From Atkinsonella hypoxylon (Eukaryota > Ascomycota > Sordariomycetes > Hypocreales > Clavicipitaceae): a DNA stretch of 64,000 bases. The stretch is from positions 27,278 through 91,277 of the forward strand of contig JFHB01000120.1 in the NCBI GenBank assembly GCA_000729835.1, read 5' to 3'. Under the pieces are notes generated by a model. It had not been told where the DNA came from. It searched no databases and saw only the letters and a list, made by a program, of their open reading frames with translations. Both the position numbers and the translations under genes were made by a program. Of the stretch, positions 23,374-34,204 are shown one piece after another; positions within the stretch are counted from its first letter, which is position 1; each line of letters starts with the position of its first letter.

Positions 23374-24045
23374 TCAAATCTCAATCTCACTCTCCACCTC
23401 ATAAACCTCATCATCCCCCCCTTCAACCTTGACTGCCCCCATCCGACAAAGAGCCGCCCTCGTCACCGGCATATCTTCCACCCAGACATAGTCATCGTAC
23501 TGGCTCAACACACCCCTCGCATCCAGCACCAACCTCTCCTTGCGCCTCCCGCCTCCCTTGCTCCTCACGTACAACGTGTTCACCACCGTCGCATGCAACA
23601 ACAAGGGTCTTTCTTCCACGATAAGCCCCGACTCCCGAAACGGCTGCCGCAGTTGTTCGCAGAAATTGTACAGAATGCCCTCTGCATCCATGGGGGGAGC
23701 ATAGAGGACTGATGTGTTAGAAGGAGCTGTGGTGGAGTGTAGGCCTCTGAAGGATAGACGCAGCTCCTGATCTCGAGGATTCGGACCATTCTTGCGCAGA
23801 TGGGCGAGAATGTCTCTTGGGTTGAGATCTTGTAGGAGGGAAACTGCTTGTTGTAGGCCTTCTTGCTTCAAGCTCATTACTCCCAGTGTAAGGTGCAATG
23901 TGCCCGGTGGTCGGACAGCATCTTTCGGGATGCCGAAGCTCTCTGGACTGGTCACATCTGCTTTGAAGCTAGCCAGGCTTTGCGAGAGTCTTTCGCTGGC
24001 GAGCTGGAGACAGAAGAAGTGTGTTGGGCTTGGCTTAGGGGGCAT
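23374..24045 (-). CDS. AKAP7-like 2H phosphoesterase (2',5' RNA ligase-like fold)
   Basis: A 223-residue protein of the 2H superfamily, AKAP7/ASCC1-like branch. It has the two diagnostic His-x-Thr motifs: GTLHLTLGVMS (H51-x-T53) and LLLHATVVNT (H151-x-T153), separated by about 100 residues as in the family. SFGIPKDAVRP before the first motif also matches the AKAP7_NLS-type domain. Members cleave or bind 2'-5' or cyclic phosphodiester bonds in RNA; the substrate here is unknown. I chose ATG 24045 (MPPKPSPTHFFCLQL) because the domain begins there. The open frame extends 28 residues upstream to 24129, but that part does not look like the family. The acidic C-terminus (GGDDEVYEVESEIEI) is close to the stop at 23374. 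Confidence 0.85.
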   Translation of the reverse strand: MPPKPSPTHFFCLQLASERLSQSLASFKADVTSPESFGIPKDAVRPPGTLHLTLGVMSLKQEGLQQAVSLLQDLNPRDILAHLRKNGPNPRDQELRLSFRGLHSTTAPSNTSVLYAPPMDAEGILYNFCEQLRQPFRESGLIVEERPLLLHATVVNTLYVRSKGGGRRKERLVLDARGVLSQYDDYVWVEDMPVTRAALCRMGAVKVEGGDDEVYEVESEIEI

Positions 24046-25049
24046 GTTGGGAGTGCAGATGACGATGCTGCATGATGTTAGGAGAGGAAAGTGATGTAGA
24101 GTCAACTCGGGCGAAAGCTGGGCTGTCAATCACAAAAGAAGGAAAAAAGACGTGAAACGATGTGCCAGCTATGTATATGCCATGTTGGATTGAGTTGGAG
24201 ATGGCTGCTGTAGCTGCACGCAAGCAGACAGACTTTCGATGAATGTTTCAATGCATGGTGGCTCAGCCGGCCACGGCCAGTTGGGGTCGGGTCGGGTCGG
24301 GTCGGGTCGGTTTGAGCCAGTTTGGATTGATTACTCCACACTAGAGGATCGGGCGCTTCATGTCCTGCATAAATAAAGACAGACTCATGTGCTCCTCGAA
24401 CAAGGCATCCGCTGCTGGACGTAGCGGCGAGAAAGGCACTGTTTTCTCCGTCTTCTTCTCTCTTTAGTCAAAATGAGAGATCAAGCTCTCCTCCTCCTGC
24501 TCACCGCATGGCATGCAAGCTTGAAGCCGTGGCTAACGTAGCATGTCACACATTGACGGCGCACCACAGTATTGTCTCAACAATGTTGTAATTAATACCT
24601 CTCCCATGGCCCCTTTAGCAAAATTATCATTATTGCTTATCTGATCAAAACAGGGATCGCTATACGCCACGGCTGTCTGCGCGGCTCCTGTTTGAAGCAG
24701 GGAGGGTATGCCAGACCAACCCACCGATTCGGACAGGTTGTCTGGAAATATACTATCTGATGGAGTTTTCAAACCCGTGGTCTTCATCACAAGATTATGC
24801 CATGAGCCATGAGCTATATGAATGCCGAGGATGTAGCGCGAGAAAAAAAAAAAAAAAAAAAAAAAAAAAAACGCCGCATGTCCAACCATCCCGAGGTAAT
24901 GAGGATAGCGTCTGGTTCGCCGCCTTCATTTCTGATGCGTCTTCTCAACTTCTCTCACTCGGCCGCTCTCGCTTCCAAGAAGTTCACCAACTAGGACTGT
25001 CAAAGCACTCGGCTGAATTGGTCCGAACGCAAGCTTTCGAACGTGATTC
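24046..25049. other. Intergenic interval with simple repeats
   Basis: About 1 kb between the 2H phosphoesterase start and the Ypd1 stop. It holds five GGGTC units (24284-24308) and a 29-base A tract (24843-24871). Otherwise only short frames. Confidence 0.55.
24284..24308. repeat. GGGTC pentanucleotide tandem repeat
   Basis: Five exact GGGTC copies upstream of the 2H phosphoesterase gene. It is not a telomeric unit. Confidence 0.9.
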
Positions 25050-25617
25050 CTATTCAGCGTCCTCTTCATCCTTTTCGAAATACTTTCTCAGTTTCCTTTC
25101 GACGTCCCTGTAGTCCGTTTTCACGTCCTCTAGCGCCTCGACGATGCGTTTCAGGCATAATGCTGAATCCGGCTCTTTGCTTCCATCCAAATTTTCATTC
25201 TTGCCATAGCGCTGAATCTTCTCACATCCGTCACGCACTTTCACCAATCCTAAGGTGGCTGATGAACCTTTGAGAAAATGGCCCAGCTCCGACAGTTGTT
25301 CTAGATCCTCTTTTACTCTGTGTCACAAGGTTTATAAGGTTAGTATGAGTGCTTTCGACAAAGTAACTACCCATCTTTTCTAGGTCCCACATGATGACGG
25401 CCCTCGTCCTCAAACAAGAAGGTGCAGGCACTTGAAGGACTTACATGGCGTCGTCCATTTGTGTGAATGTTTCCTCCGCTTGTGTGAAAAAACCAAACAC
25501 AATCGAAGAGCTGAATTCATTATCATCAGGATCATCCATCTCCAAAATTTGATCAAAGGTGTTTGTGTCGATGGAGTCGCCGAAAATGGCACTCTTGTCC
25601 TCCTTGTGCGCAAGCAT
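25050..25617 (-). CDS. ypd1: Histidine phosphotransfer protein Ypd1
   Basis: Phosphorelay intermediate that carries phosphate from hybrid histidine kinases to Ssk1- and Skn7-type response regulators. Minus-strand exons are 25617-25445 and 25317-25050, joined across a 127-bp GTAAGT..CAG intron at a phase-2 junction (codon for I58), giving 146 residues. The HPt four-helix bundle is clear: FDQILEMDD, then FGFFTQAEETFTQMDDA, and LSELGHFLKGSSATLGLVKV containing the phospho-acceptor H71. KIQRYGKNENLDG and a final helix (DYRDVERKLRKYFEK) follow. The length matches fungal Ypd1, whose N-terminal extension varies. ATG 25617 is in frame. Another ATG at 25805 with a GTAAGT after six codons cannot be joined in frame to an obvious acceptor, so I prefer 25617. 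Confidence 0.9.
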
Positions 25618-27434
25618 GTTAGCTAAGCCCGCATGGAAGTGACAGCTTAATTAGATAGACCATGATCACAGTGCCACTGTATAAGCAAAGGGAAGAGAAA
25701 GTGACGTAAGAAAAAAAGAAGTTAAGAAGGGATAAGAAAAATAAGAAAAATAAGAAAAATAAGAAGAAGAAAAAACTTCAAACTTACAACGTCCTCAGGG
25801 GCCATGACGTCTGCTCAAGGGTTCAGGTTCAGTATGCAGGTGAGGGGTAGGTGGGATAGCAACTCTAGAGGAAGGTACCAAGCCGTGCAGTTGACAAGCT
25901 CTAATGAGAAAGCTGAAAAGCAAGAGGCCCCCCCCCCCAAAAAAACAATTATTATCAAAGCTCCAATTGCGAACAGGGTTCAAATCTCCAAAGACGCGTG
26001 AGCGGGAATTAAAAGAGCCAAAGTATATGCTTGGTCGTGTATTGGGCAAGCCGATGCGTGAGCTTGCGACGAGCGTCTCGATCGAATGAAGCGGCGTGTT
26101 GCCTTGCGTGGTCTGTGGTCTGTGGCCTGGGCGCTGGGCGATGGGCGACGAGGAACGTCCATGCACTCCAGTCGATATACCGTACACCGTATGTATATAC
26201 AACGACAAATGGAAAGCCAAGACTGGCGAGCGTATCGCAGCAACAATGTTCGGTTCCTCTGCACGGCGAGGCAGGAAGCAAGAAATATTGTTGTCGTGAC
26301 AGGCGCAGGACGAGTGCCAGACTAGTGTTGACGGAGAGCAAAGAAGTTGTTGGGTCGAATGAGTAGCGCGGCCGGGTAAGCGCACCGTCTAAGTAGTAAA
26401 TTTCTGCGAGGAGGAGCCCCTTTGGCCTTTGGGTGCTCGAGTTGGGAGCCGGCGCTGACGCTGGCGGGGGGTAGAACGGCGTCTCTGCAGAAGACGTCAG
26501 TGGACAAACACTCATCAACCGCTGCGGTGAATTGGCCCCAGCGGGCCGCTGGTGGGGAAGGAGCACCGAGTTGGTCGGCAACGGTTGGGCCTGGTGGATG
26601 GCAACTACGCGGTCGTAGTGGAATGGGGAATCATCTCGTCATCCCGTCCTCCCGTCATCCCGTCACCTCATCATTGTGCCCAGAGCCAACAGCCCTTGGT
26701 GCCGTCCAGGAGCAGTCTTGGGGGGGAGAGCAGCCTAGGGGATCAGTCTGGGAGCGGCCGTGGAAGAAAGCGTCTGAGGTTGCCTGAACAGGGAAAGGGG
26801 AAATCTCTCTCTTGCTTGCCAGCATAACTAATGCTTTTGCGTGACGGCTTTGCGCGACGGCTTGGACGTAGAAAATTAAGTAGGAAGCAGACGCCTGAAG
26901 CAGACGGCGGAAAGACGCAGGGCAGGCTAGAGGTAGAGCTACCGGAAAGATGCGCTTCGTTGCATCCACGGCCGGCTGGAGGGTGAGGGTTTTGAGGCCG
27001 TTGGTCGGTCATATAAAACTTGCACCTACAGACTCCTACAGATCGCACGAGGAAGGACCAGCCCGCCCTTTTGCCTCGCTCGCTTCTCCGTCATCGAGGC
27101 AGTGGGTGGAATAGCAGCCCCGAAGAACGACAGGATGGCACATACCTCTTCTTCAGAAGCATCTATATGCTGGCCAGGGCCGACGCAGCCATTATTGTAA
27201 CAGTCAACTCCGAGATGGATATCAGCTCAATTAGCAATTGGGGCCGAGAGCCAACGCAATGGCTCTTTCTGCGAGGTCCGTAGCTCATGCATTCTATTTT
27301 AAAAAGTCAACGCCGGACGTTAGGTGGGACCGCACAACATGGCCCCGGACGCGAGGCTGCAGGCAGAGCTGGCACCAGCACCTACTTCGGCAATCTGCTT
27401 CGTCCAAAATAGGAGATGAGCAGGGGAGACGTAA
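25618..27434. other. Gene-free interval left of the MITE
   Basis: About 1.8 kb. It starts with the Ypd1 promoter, which includes an AATAAGAAAA tandem run around 25730-25775 and an 11-12 base C run near 25929. Open frames of up to 190 codons overlap on both strands and lack any recognised domain. I call no gene. Confidence 0.5.
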
Positions 27435-28002
27435 TGGAGGGAGGGGGACGTAAATATCCAACCGTAGATTTCAAATTTCCAACTGCATCTAGCTAAATCC
27501 GGAATAGTCACTTTTAGTGCAGTCCCCTGACAAAAGTACCTCCAATGTGTCTTTTTAAGCTATACAGCGCCTATACAGCGCTTCTTGCAACGCTTGCAGC
27601 CCGCTGCAGCCCGCTGCAACGCGTAATGACTCAGCACAATGTGCGCACAACCTTCCAACTACAACGGATTTTACGTTGTTGCGAGTTCTTAAGGCTTCTT
27701 ATAAGCCTAATTCTTAATCCTGCAACTTGTATAATATAAGGAATACTACTGTTAATCTTTTCTTGTAAATAATGCTAAGAGATTAAATTTACAATAGCCT
27801 TAAGCAGCTGCAGCTCAACGCTGCAGCAGCATTCATATAACCATTATAGAGAGCTTTAATTAAGTAAGATTATAAGAATATGGAAAGAAAAATTAGAGGC
27901 ACTTTTGCGTAGGAATCGCACTAAAAGTGACTATTGCCGGATTTAGCTAGATCCAGTTAGAAATTGAAATCTACGGTGGGATATTTACGCCCCCTGGAGG
28001 GA
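27435..28002. mobile_element. hAT-like MITE with about 100-bp terminal inverted repeats
   Basis: Non-autonomous DNA transposon, 27443-27994 (552 bp). The left arm 27443-27542 and the reverse complement of 27895-27994 align along their length with a few substitutions and single-base indels. Shared blocks include CGTAAATATCC, GTAGATTTC, GGATTTAGCTAGAT (inner strand), GTGACTATT and CAAAAGT.CCTC. The arms are flanked by identical octamers TGGAGGGA at 27435-27442 and 27995-28002. An 8-bp target duplication is characteristic of hAT-superfamily insertions. The interior is AT-rich apart from short GCAGCCCGCTGCA-type repeats near 27595 and has no transposase frame. It could alternatively be a solo fold-back element, but the exact 8-bp duplication favours transposition. 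Confidence 0.85.
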
Positions 28003-28130
28003 GGGAGTATTGCTAGCCCAGGGCTGACCACCAAGTACACGGTCCTAAGATCGCTTACGTCAAGCGGTCCCATTTAAGGCTAGGCACTGGCACGTGTTGG
28101 TTCGTGTTATTGTTTGGGAGCAATTATTAA

Positions 28131-28400
28131 CTAAGACTTCCGCACCATTTGCAAGACGTTGAGGGAATGAGCAATGACCTCCACATTACCCTCAGAGACA
28201 GACTGGGGCGCCAAGAAAATTGGGCGAGGTGGAACACCAGCACGGCGTACCATGAGCATCAGATGGCTCGAGAAACCAAGCCGCGGTATTACAGGAACAT
28301 TGTTGCCGTTCAACCATGGCAAGGTATGCTTGAGTTCCGAGGCTTTATACTCCGCATACAAGAACAACTGATCAGTTGAAGAAATACCTTCTGAGCACAT
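28131..28400 (-). CDS. Small unidentified ORF or gene fragment (89 aa)
   Basis: An ATG-started frame just right of the MITE. The peptide has protein-like composition, including NNVPVIPRLGFSS, AGVPPRPIFLAPQSVSE and a helical-looking end VEVIAHSLNVLQMVRKS. This suggests a fragment of a larger enzyme-like protein rather than random sequence. I do not recognise the family. No partner exon is evident on either side. It may be a relic left by rearrangement, or chance. Confidence 0.25.
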   Translation of the reverse strand: MCSEGISSTDQLFLYAEYKASELKHTLPWLNGNNVPVIPRLGFSSHLMLMVRRAGVPPRPIFLAPQSVSEGNVEVIAHSLNVLQMVRKS

Positions 28401-28473
28401 CGTTTTGCAGCCGGCCTAGTCGAACAATGAGCCAGGTTGGTGGAGTGGAGGGAAACTTTGGAAAGTCCGCTAG

Positions 28474-28517
28474 CCTACCTAGTACCTACCTAGTACCTAC
28501 CTAGTACCTACCTAGTC
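28474..28517. repeat. CCTACCTAGTA 11-bp tandem repeat
   Basis: Four consecutive copies of CCTACCTAGTA (the last ending in CCTAGTCCC), followed within 20 bp by CACCTAGGTAGGT. This is a local amplification of the window-wide TACCTAGGTA motif. Confidence 0.9.
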
Positions 28518-28857
28518 CCTGGGCACCTAGGTAGGTTCGGTGCCTAGAGGTGGTACCCGGAAAAACGGGGTCGTGGTGTCATCATGTAAGATCTCGTTGA
28601 TTGATGGTCAGGCCATCGGAGAGTAAAGAAAAACACGTCAAGTGACGTCTGTTCTAGAGAGCCTGTGCTCCATTGCGGTAATTATCTTAGGTACGTAGCT
28701 GGTACGCGACACTGTCTGGCAACTCGACCAGACATGCGACCAGACACGATTAAGGGCAGTCAGTCGCCATTCAGTCGCCAATGCATGTTGGTGTCAGAGC
28801 GGGCTTGCTCCCTGGTTCCTTCCTGGCTCTCGGCTCGTGGCTGCTGCCTGCCATCTG

Positions 28858-28905
28858 CATCTGGGCATCTGGGCATCTGGGCATCTGGGCATCTGGGCAA
28901 CTGGG
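28858..28905. repeat. CATCTGGG 8-bp tandem repeat
   Basis: Five exact CATCTGGG copies and a sixth variant (CAACTGGG), intergenic. Because the unit is 8 bp it shifts the reading frame and is unlikely to be coding. Confidence 0.92.
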
Positions 28906-31060
28906 ACGACCCTTTGCCCCGCCGCGCCCCTGTCTGCGCCTGCCTTGGCCCAGATCAATCACTCCGCCCAGCCAGGCCTTGCCATGTTATCGTCACTTCG
29001 TCACTCACTTCGTCACCAGCACCACAGCCCACCATTCAGCACCTCACTACTGAGCGATATTTTCGGTACGGGTCCAGCGGTCACTGACAACCAAGGCTTA
29101 CGGAGACAAAAGCTGGCGGCTTCTCGGCTTTTGACCTCTCCACAACCCACACAATAATTTTCACTTTCCTTCCGTCGCTTATTTGCTTTCATTCAATTGC
29201 ATCGACACACAAGTTCAGAGTCCCCTCAAACACCAAGACTACCCTCCCCGTACATTGCAATACCCTCCGCCGCTCCGCGGTGAACAATTACAACATCGTT
29301 CCTAAGGACTGTGGCCTTTCCAGGCTTAGTAGGACCTCGCGGTGTCGTCATTGGCCTAGAATTCGATCCACGAGCTCCTTCACCCACTCCCACCATTCGC
29401 ATGCTCTAGCAGTTTGCCAAACCCACGACGGCAACACTTGCAAGTCTTTCAGGCAGTCGTAATAGACTTCTGAACGTATATCCACCCATCGGATAAGCTC
29501 AAATTACTGCAGGAACGATAGCACAGATGACCTTCACATAATATCCATGTCTCGACTGAGCCTCGACTTGGCCATGACACTCTCTTGAGCACCATATGGA
29601 ACGTAGCTAGTACCTGGCATCGAGTCTTAGCAGATCCCACGTGACCAAGTGGCTGTATGTACCTTGCAACCGCGGGGACACCATGAACTTCTTCTCAATT
29701 GTACTTTACTTATATATGCTTACCGAGGCAATATGGCCTGAGCTGAAAACATGGACGATATGACACCTTGTGGCTCGCATCTGCGCCTGTCGAACTCAGC
29801 TTCAGGTGGTACAACGATACGTATAGGTGGTTAAAAGAGCAATATGCCCCAGCTCTTACCCTGAGTCTCTTCTCTCAGGGAGCATTCGGCGATACTAATA
29901 TGACGAGCGAACCAAGGAACACGCCCTATTATGCACCCCCTCCCTCCAGGAAAAAAACATGAGAGCTGACCGAATCACGATGAACAAGAAACTTTCGACT
30001 CGTCGTGTGGGGTGTTTTCTCTTTGCCTGTGCTGGGCTAGCCACGTACAACTCACAATGCAACTAAAACTCGCAGCCGGTCTGGAGATAATACTTTACCG
30101 CATGTATCCCACCCAGATGGGCTATGATCGACACAGAGTTTGTCAACCGGAAATGCGGCGCAACCGGTTATAACCCGACGACCCTGAACCTTGTCGTGAT
30201 CCCTTCGACATGGGCTCTGGCTCGCCAACTTGCTCCGCCTCGACGGTGACAGCAGTCTAGTTTAGTGAAAAAATCGCTGTGAAAAAAGGGCGTCCATACA
30301 TATGCAAAACAAACTATACATTCAAGACCCCATACCATGTACGAATGCTTCTTGACCACGTAGACAAAACCCCCCACATAGATATTTTCAACGAGATGAG
30401 GCCGCATACGAAGTTCACCCGAGTAGCACAGAAACCATGATTTTTGCTGGACAATTGTGGCTCCCGTATCGCCTCGTTGGGATCAGAGACAGACAACGGG
30501 TGTTACACCAGGCGGGCCCAACCCTGTTTAGGCCGGCATGGAAGCTTCGACGCAGGGTGTTGTCTTACCTTGGCCATGATGTAATTGTGTAGCACAACTG
30601 GCAAAGGTGCCGCGAGTGATGAAGACGTCGCATGTCGCACATGTGTATTCATGCCCGGCGAGGTCGAGAGATGTCCAATGTAGGTATAGCGTTTACTAGG
30701 ATGCATCATCATGCTGAAATTGCTGTGAATGGTCACGTAACGTAGGTGTGCGATCTTGCAAGATTGTAGTACGGCCTCCATGTAACCTTGTAGTATCCAG
30801 AATCTGTTCACAAATTTTCCGCGGTCAGGCTAGATGGGAAGACTTCCACTGCATTGGCCAGAGGTACAAAGCGCGTGGGCGGCGGGAAGTACGATAAACA
30901 TCCGTCTTCTTGTAGACTTAAGGGGAACAAAATCAATTAATTTTGGGACAACCCCAGTTCCTGGTCAAACATTATAACCCCCCCCCCCCCCCAATATCTA
31001 AATGTCGGCTATTCCGCCAAATGTGCCCTCGAACCCGTGGCGTTTCATGCTTGGAAGAGC

Positions 31061-32185
31061 TCAAAACATAACCTTCGAGGCAACACTCAGCAACCATGCC
31101 GCATCTTTCCAACCTCCCTCGTCGGAGGTCGGGGGCGGTAATCGCTCGATGGGCGCGTGCAAAACACCCTCGAAATGTCTGTGAGAACCAACTCCACGTC
31201 CCGTGCGAGCCAGCTCCTCTTCGTCCATATAGTCGTCTTCATCGTCTTCAGACTCCTCTTCACTCTCGTCGACTTTGGACAAGGCCCAACCCATCATGTT
31301 GCTTATCCACGAGCCCTTACCGGTGGTTCCGTGTCGCACAAGCCTCCGCACAGTAGCTTCATCGTCTTGCGTTGTGTCACGTTCTAGCTCCTCAAGTTTC
31401 TCATCGAGGTTGATGAAGTCGGGACCCGCAATACCGCCGTCCTCGTGGCTCGAGAAGTATGAATCGCCCTCTATGCCAGGGCGGTCGAGTGGCGTGCCGA
31501 CGTAGCTGTGGCTTTCGACCATGCTCTGCTTCCTGCTGGCGAATCGACTATTGAGTCTGCTGCCATTGGGCGTGGTGTCATCGTCGGCCATCGCGGAGCT
31601 TCCTCGCCGGCTAGCACGATGACTGGCAACCTCCCGCTCGCGAGCTAGCTCCCGTTCGAAAGCTTCCTCCTCAGCATCCCGCATGCCGGTAAGGCTGGTT
31701 GAGCTCTGTCTCGAAACAAGCCATGACTGTCCTTTGTATTCTCTTGCTTCGGAGCTGAGGAGAGCACCGGCTCGCAGGAGCCAGTCGCTTTCATTTTCGT
31801 TGCCATTTCCCAGAGCTTCGCGTCGTCGCGGAGTTGAGATACCAGACCTTGCCTTCTTTCCATGACTGTGCCCACCTCCGCTGACACCGAGATTTGTGGA
31901 AGACTTGCTCTTCGACAGAGGCCCGCTGGTGGCCGAAGGTGTCCGATGATGAGACCGCGATCGTGGCGTCACAGATCCTCGTGACAGCAGACGCGGCGTT
32001 GTTGGGGCAGACTTATCCTGTAGGTAGGTACTATGGGTTCTGGCAGGAGCTGAATCGGGAACGGCATCGCAGTCATTGATCGGCAGCTTGGCGGTCAAAG
32101 GCGCGAGTGATAGATGGTTGATATTTGTGGTCGAGCGATTCTTGCGCCGCGCGCGTTCCGAGTGCTGGTTATAAGCAACGTCCAT
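31061..32185 (-). CDS. DUF3984-family protein
   Basis: A 374-residue fungal protein of the DUF3984 family, function unknown. ATG 32185 opens MDVAYNQHSERARRKNRST, followed by NINHLSLAPLTAKLPIND, which is the usual N-terminus of the family. The frame continues upstream to 32221 without an ATG, so a preceding non-coding exon ending in a CAG just before is possible. The middle is Ser/Arg-rich and probably disordered (SVTPRSRSHHRTPSATSGP). Conserved-looking segments follow: SDWLLRAGALLSSEAREYKG, GPDFINLDEKLEELE, GSWISNMMGWALSKVDESEE, an acidic EDDEDDYMDEEE stretch, and the C-terminus GGWKDAAWLLSVASKVMF. There is no membrane segment or catalytic motif. Confidence 0.85.
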   Translation of the reverse strand: MDVAYNQHSERARRKNRSTTNINHLSLAPLTAKLPINDCDAVPDSAPARTHSTYLQDKSAPTTPRLLSRGSVTPRSRSHHRTPSATSGPLSKSKSSTNLGVSGGGHSHGKKARSGISTPRRREALGNGNENESDWLLRAGALLSSEAREYKGQSWLVSRQSSTSLTGMRDAEEEAFERELAREREVASHRASRRGSSAMADDDTTPNGSRLNSRFASRKQSMVESHSYVGTPLDRPGIEGDSYFSSHEDGGIAGPDFINLDEKLEELERDTTQDDEATVRRLVRHGTTGKGSWISNMMGWALSKVDESEEESEDDEDDYMDEEELARTGRGVGSHRHFEGVLHAPIERLPPPTSDEGGWKDAAWLLSVASKVMF

Positions 32186-34204
32186 GATCAAGGAGTTCTG
32201 ATCTGAGCCAAGGAGACGCAAAACCTGGGGTAAGTGAGCGATACTTTTGGTACAGAAGTGCCGTCGCGTCGCAAATTTAGACGTTCTCCAGCAATACTAA
32301 ATTAGAAGACCGAATTCAAGGCTAGGCAGCACTTGAAAATAGTTCGAGGCACAAGGTTGGGCACTTCAAGAAGGAAGAGTGTTATGCAATTGAGCATTTC
32401 GACATGAGAAAGAAGTCAAGGGAGGATGAGGAGATAAAGAAAGGGCGTACGGTGAGCGCCACCCTCAGGGGCACATAGCTCACTCAGGATCAAGTGGGGC
32501 CTTTTTACCACTCAATTTGGTAAGCGGTGGTGAAGGATGGTATACTGAGCTGGGTATATGCAAATTCTCACGATGTATTAGTGCGAGTATCATCAATTAA
32601 TAGCAGCTTCGGCAACTGCTTTAGGCATATGCCACTAATTCATATTGTTCTGCCGCATATGCAGAGCATAACTATGCTATACATATGCCATTCTAACCCC
32701 AAGAAGTGCCCCACTTGGACCTGAGATGAGAGGTGAGAGATGAGAGATGAGAGATGAGAGAGATGAGAGATGAGATCAGACTGGCCTGAGAACAATTGCG
32801 ATAAAGCAATTGCGTACGAGACAATGGTCGCAGACAAGGGCTGTGGTATTTTAGTCAAAATGGACAGAAAATAAGGATTGGGAAGAAGGAACCTAAGAAG
32901 CCGGAAGGTATTGGGTGAATGGACTCTCGACCGCATCCTGTAATTTTCGAGCCGGTGAATTTTCTGCCCTTATTCGTGGGTCGCAAGAGGCGGCCGCCCG
33001 GCGGTTCCGGCCATCGAGCTAACCGAGGCTGCAGGAATTGGACGACGAGCAATCGGATTGGCTTGGCTTGCTTATCGGAGCCGGCATATCGATAAGGGTG
33101 TACAGCGGTTTATTCTATTTTATTTGTACTTTTAAAAAGGGAAATTGCTTGCAACTTCGTAACCTGAATATTTTCGCCCGTGACACTCAGGGCATACATA
33201 ATCAGATGTTTCTGGGCAGTTCATCACAACACCAGAAGGCAGCATACGGGCTGGGCTGGACGAATCCTTTCCTGCAGCCACCTCACTAGGGGGATCTACC
33301 GAGTTTCCAATTTTCATCTTGCATGCATGGGAGGGAGGGGGAGGCGCCGCTGGTCAGGCCTGGTGGCTCCTGCGAGAATGAACGGTGGCGTGCCGGAGAA
33401 TTTCTGATTTTCCCGGTCCTTGTTTGCCGTACGCCTCATGCCTCAGCGATTATTCATTTATTTTTTAAATGTTATTTTGCACATTCGTAGATGTGGATTG
33501 AGAAGGCTTTCAACTTGACAGTGTGAACGCACAAGATGGGTCTCTTTCATGCACATCTTTATCCAGCGGAAAACCGAAGACAGACATGATCTTATAAACC
33601 TCGTGTGCATAGTTATCGTATGATGATGCGGTCTGAATACGACTAAACCTGCCGCATGCGGAGAACCCAGTCACTGGCGAGGGGGCAAATGCAGTTTCCA
33701 GTGCCAACATTGAAAGCTTATTCCTGAAAAAGACAGCTTTTCGACTGTGTCAAGTTGTCGGGATACTGGAATTGATATGCAGAACATACCGTCTTCTCTT
33801 GAAGTGTTTAATTTGAGGTTAAATATGCTTATATTAATGCGGTAAGTACGTGATAGGTTCTGTTGTTATGCAAACCCAATGCTATTTTACATCTCCCATT
33901 TGTAGCCAATGACGTGCGACGTAATGTCACTGGTGCCGCACCCGCCCAACAAATTTGTGATTTTGTGCAGCACTAGCGCCGATCTTGTGCAAGACGTAGA
34001 GCAAAAAATTTAATCACTCTCGCTGCACAAAACTTTTCTGCGCAAAGCATCGTGGAAGCGACGACATCTGCCAATCCACCAGTAACCACATATTAACGTA
34101 TTGAACTCTGGGTCAAACGTCAACGCACATGGCCATTCGGAGGTGACTAACGCAGTAAACCTGGGCCGCTGCCTCACAACTGCCGCTGCCTTTCTTTGTT
34201 CACC
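32186..34204. other. Divergent interval between DUF3984 and ELP1 genes
   Basis: About 2 kb holding both promoters, a GAGAGAT-type 7-bp purine repeat (32722-32776) and AT-rich DNA at 33100-33150 and 33455-33480. No gene recognised among the short frames. Confidence 0.5.
32722..32776. repeat. GAGAGAT purine tandem repeat
   Basis: Irregular array of 7-bp GAGAGAT units, purine-only on this strand apart from T, upstream of the DUF3984 gene. Confidence 0.8.

Larger units (their letters stand above)
28003..31060. other. Repeat-rich interval, about 3 kb
   Basis: Contains one small unassigned frame (28131-28400), two tandem repeats listed separately, a 15-base C run (30978-30992) and short frames without domains. 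The right end is the 3' flank of the DUF3984 gene. I see no convincing full gene. Confidence 0.5.

Noticed and set aside
24284..24308. GGGTC repeat considered as an interstitial telomere
   Set aside because: The fungal telomere unit is TTAGGG; this pentamer does not match and is internal.
24843..24871. 29-A tract considered as a retrotransposon or processed-pseudogene tail
   Set aside because: No recognisable coding relic or target duplication beside it; similar homopolymers occur elsewhere in the window.
26009..26581. 190-codon minus-strand frame and several overlapping frames
   Set aside because: No domain; at least four frames overlap on both strands, as expected by chance in GC-balanced DNA.
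28474..28905. Tandem arrays considered as a CRISPR
   Set aside because: Units are 8-11 bp and contiguous without spacers, and this is a eukaryotic genome.
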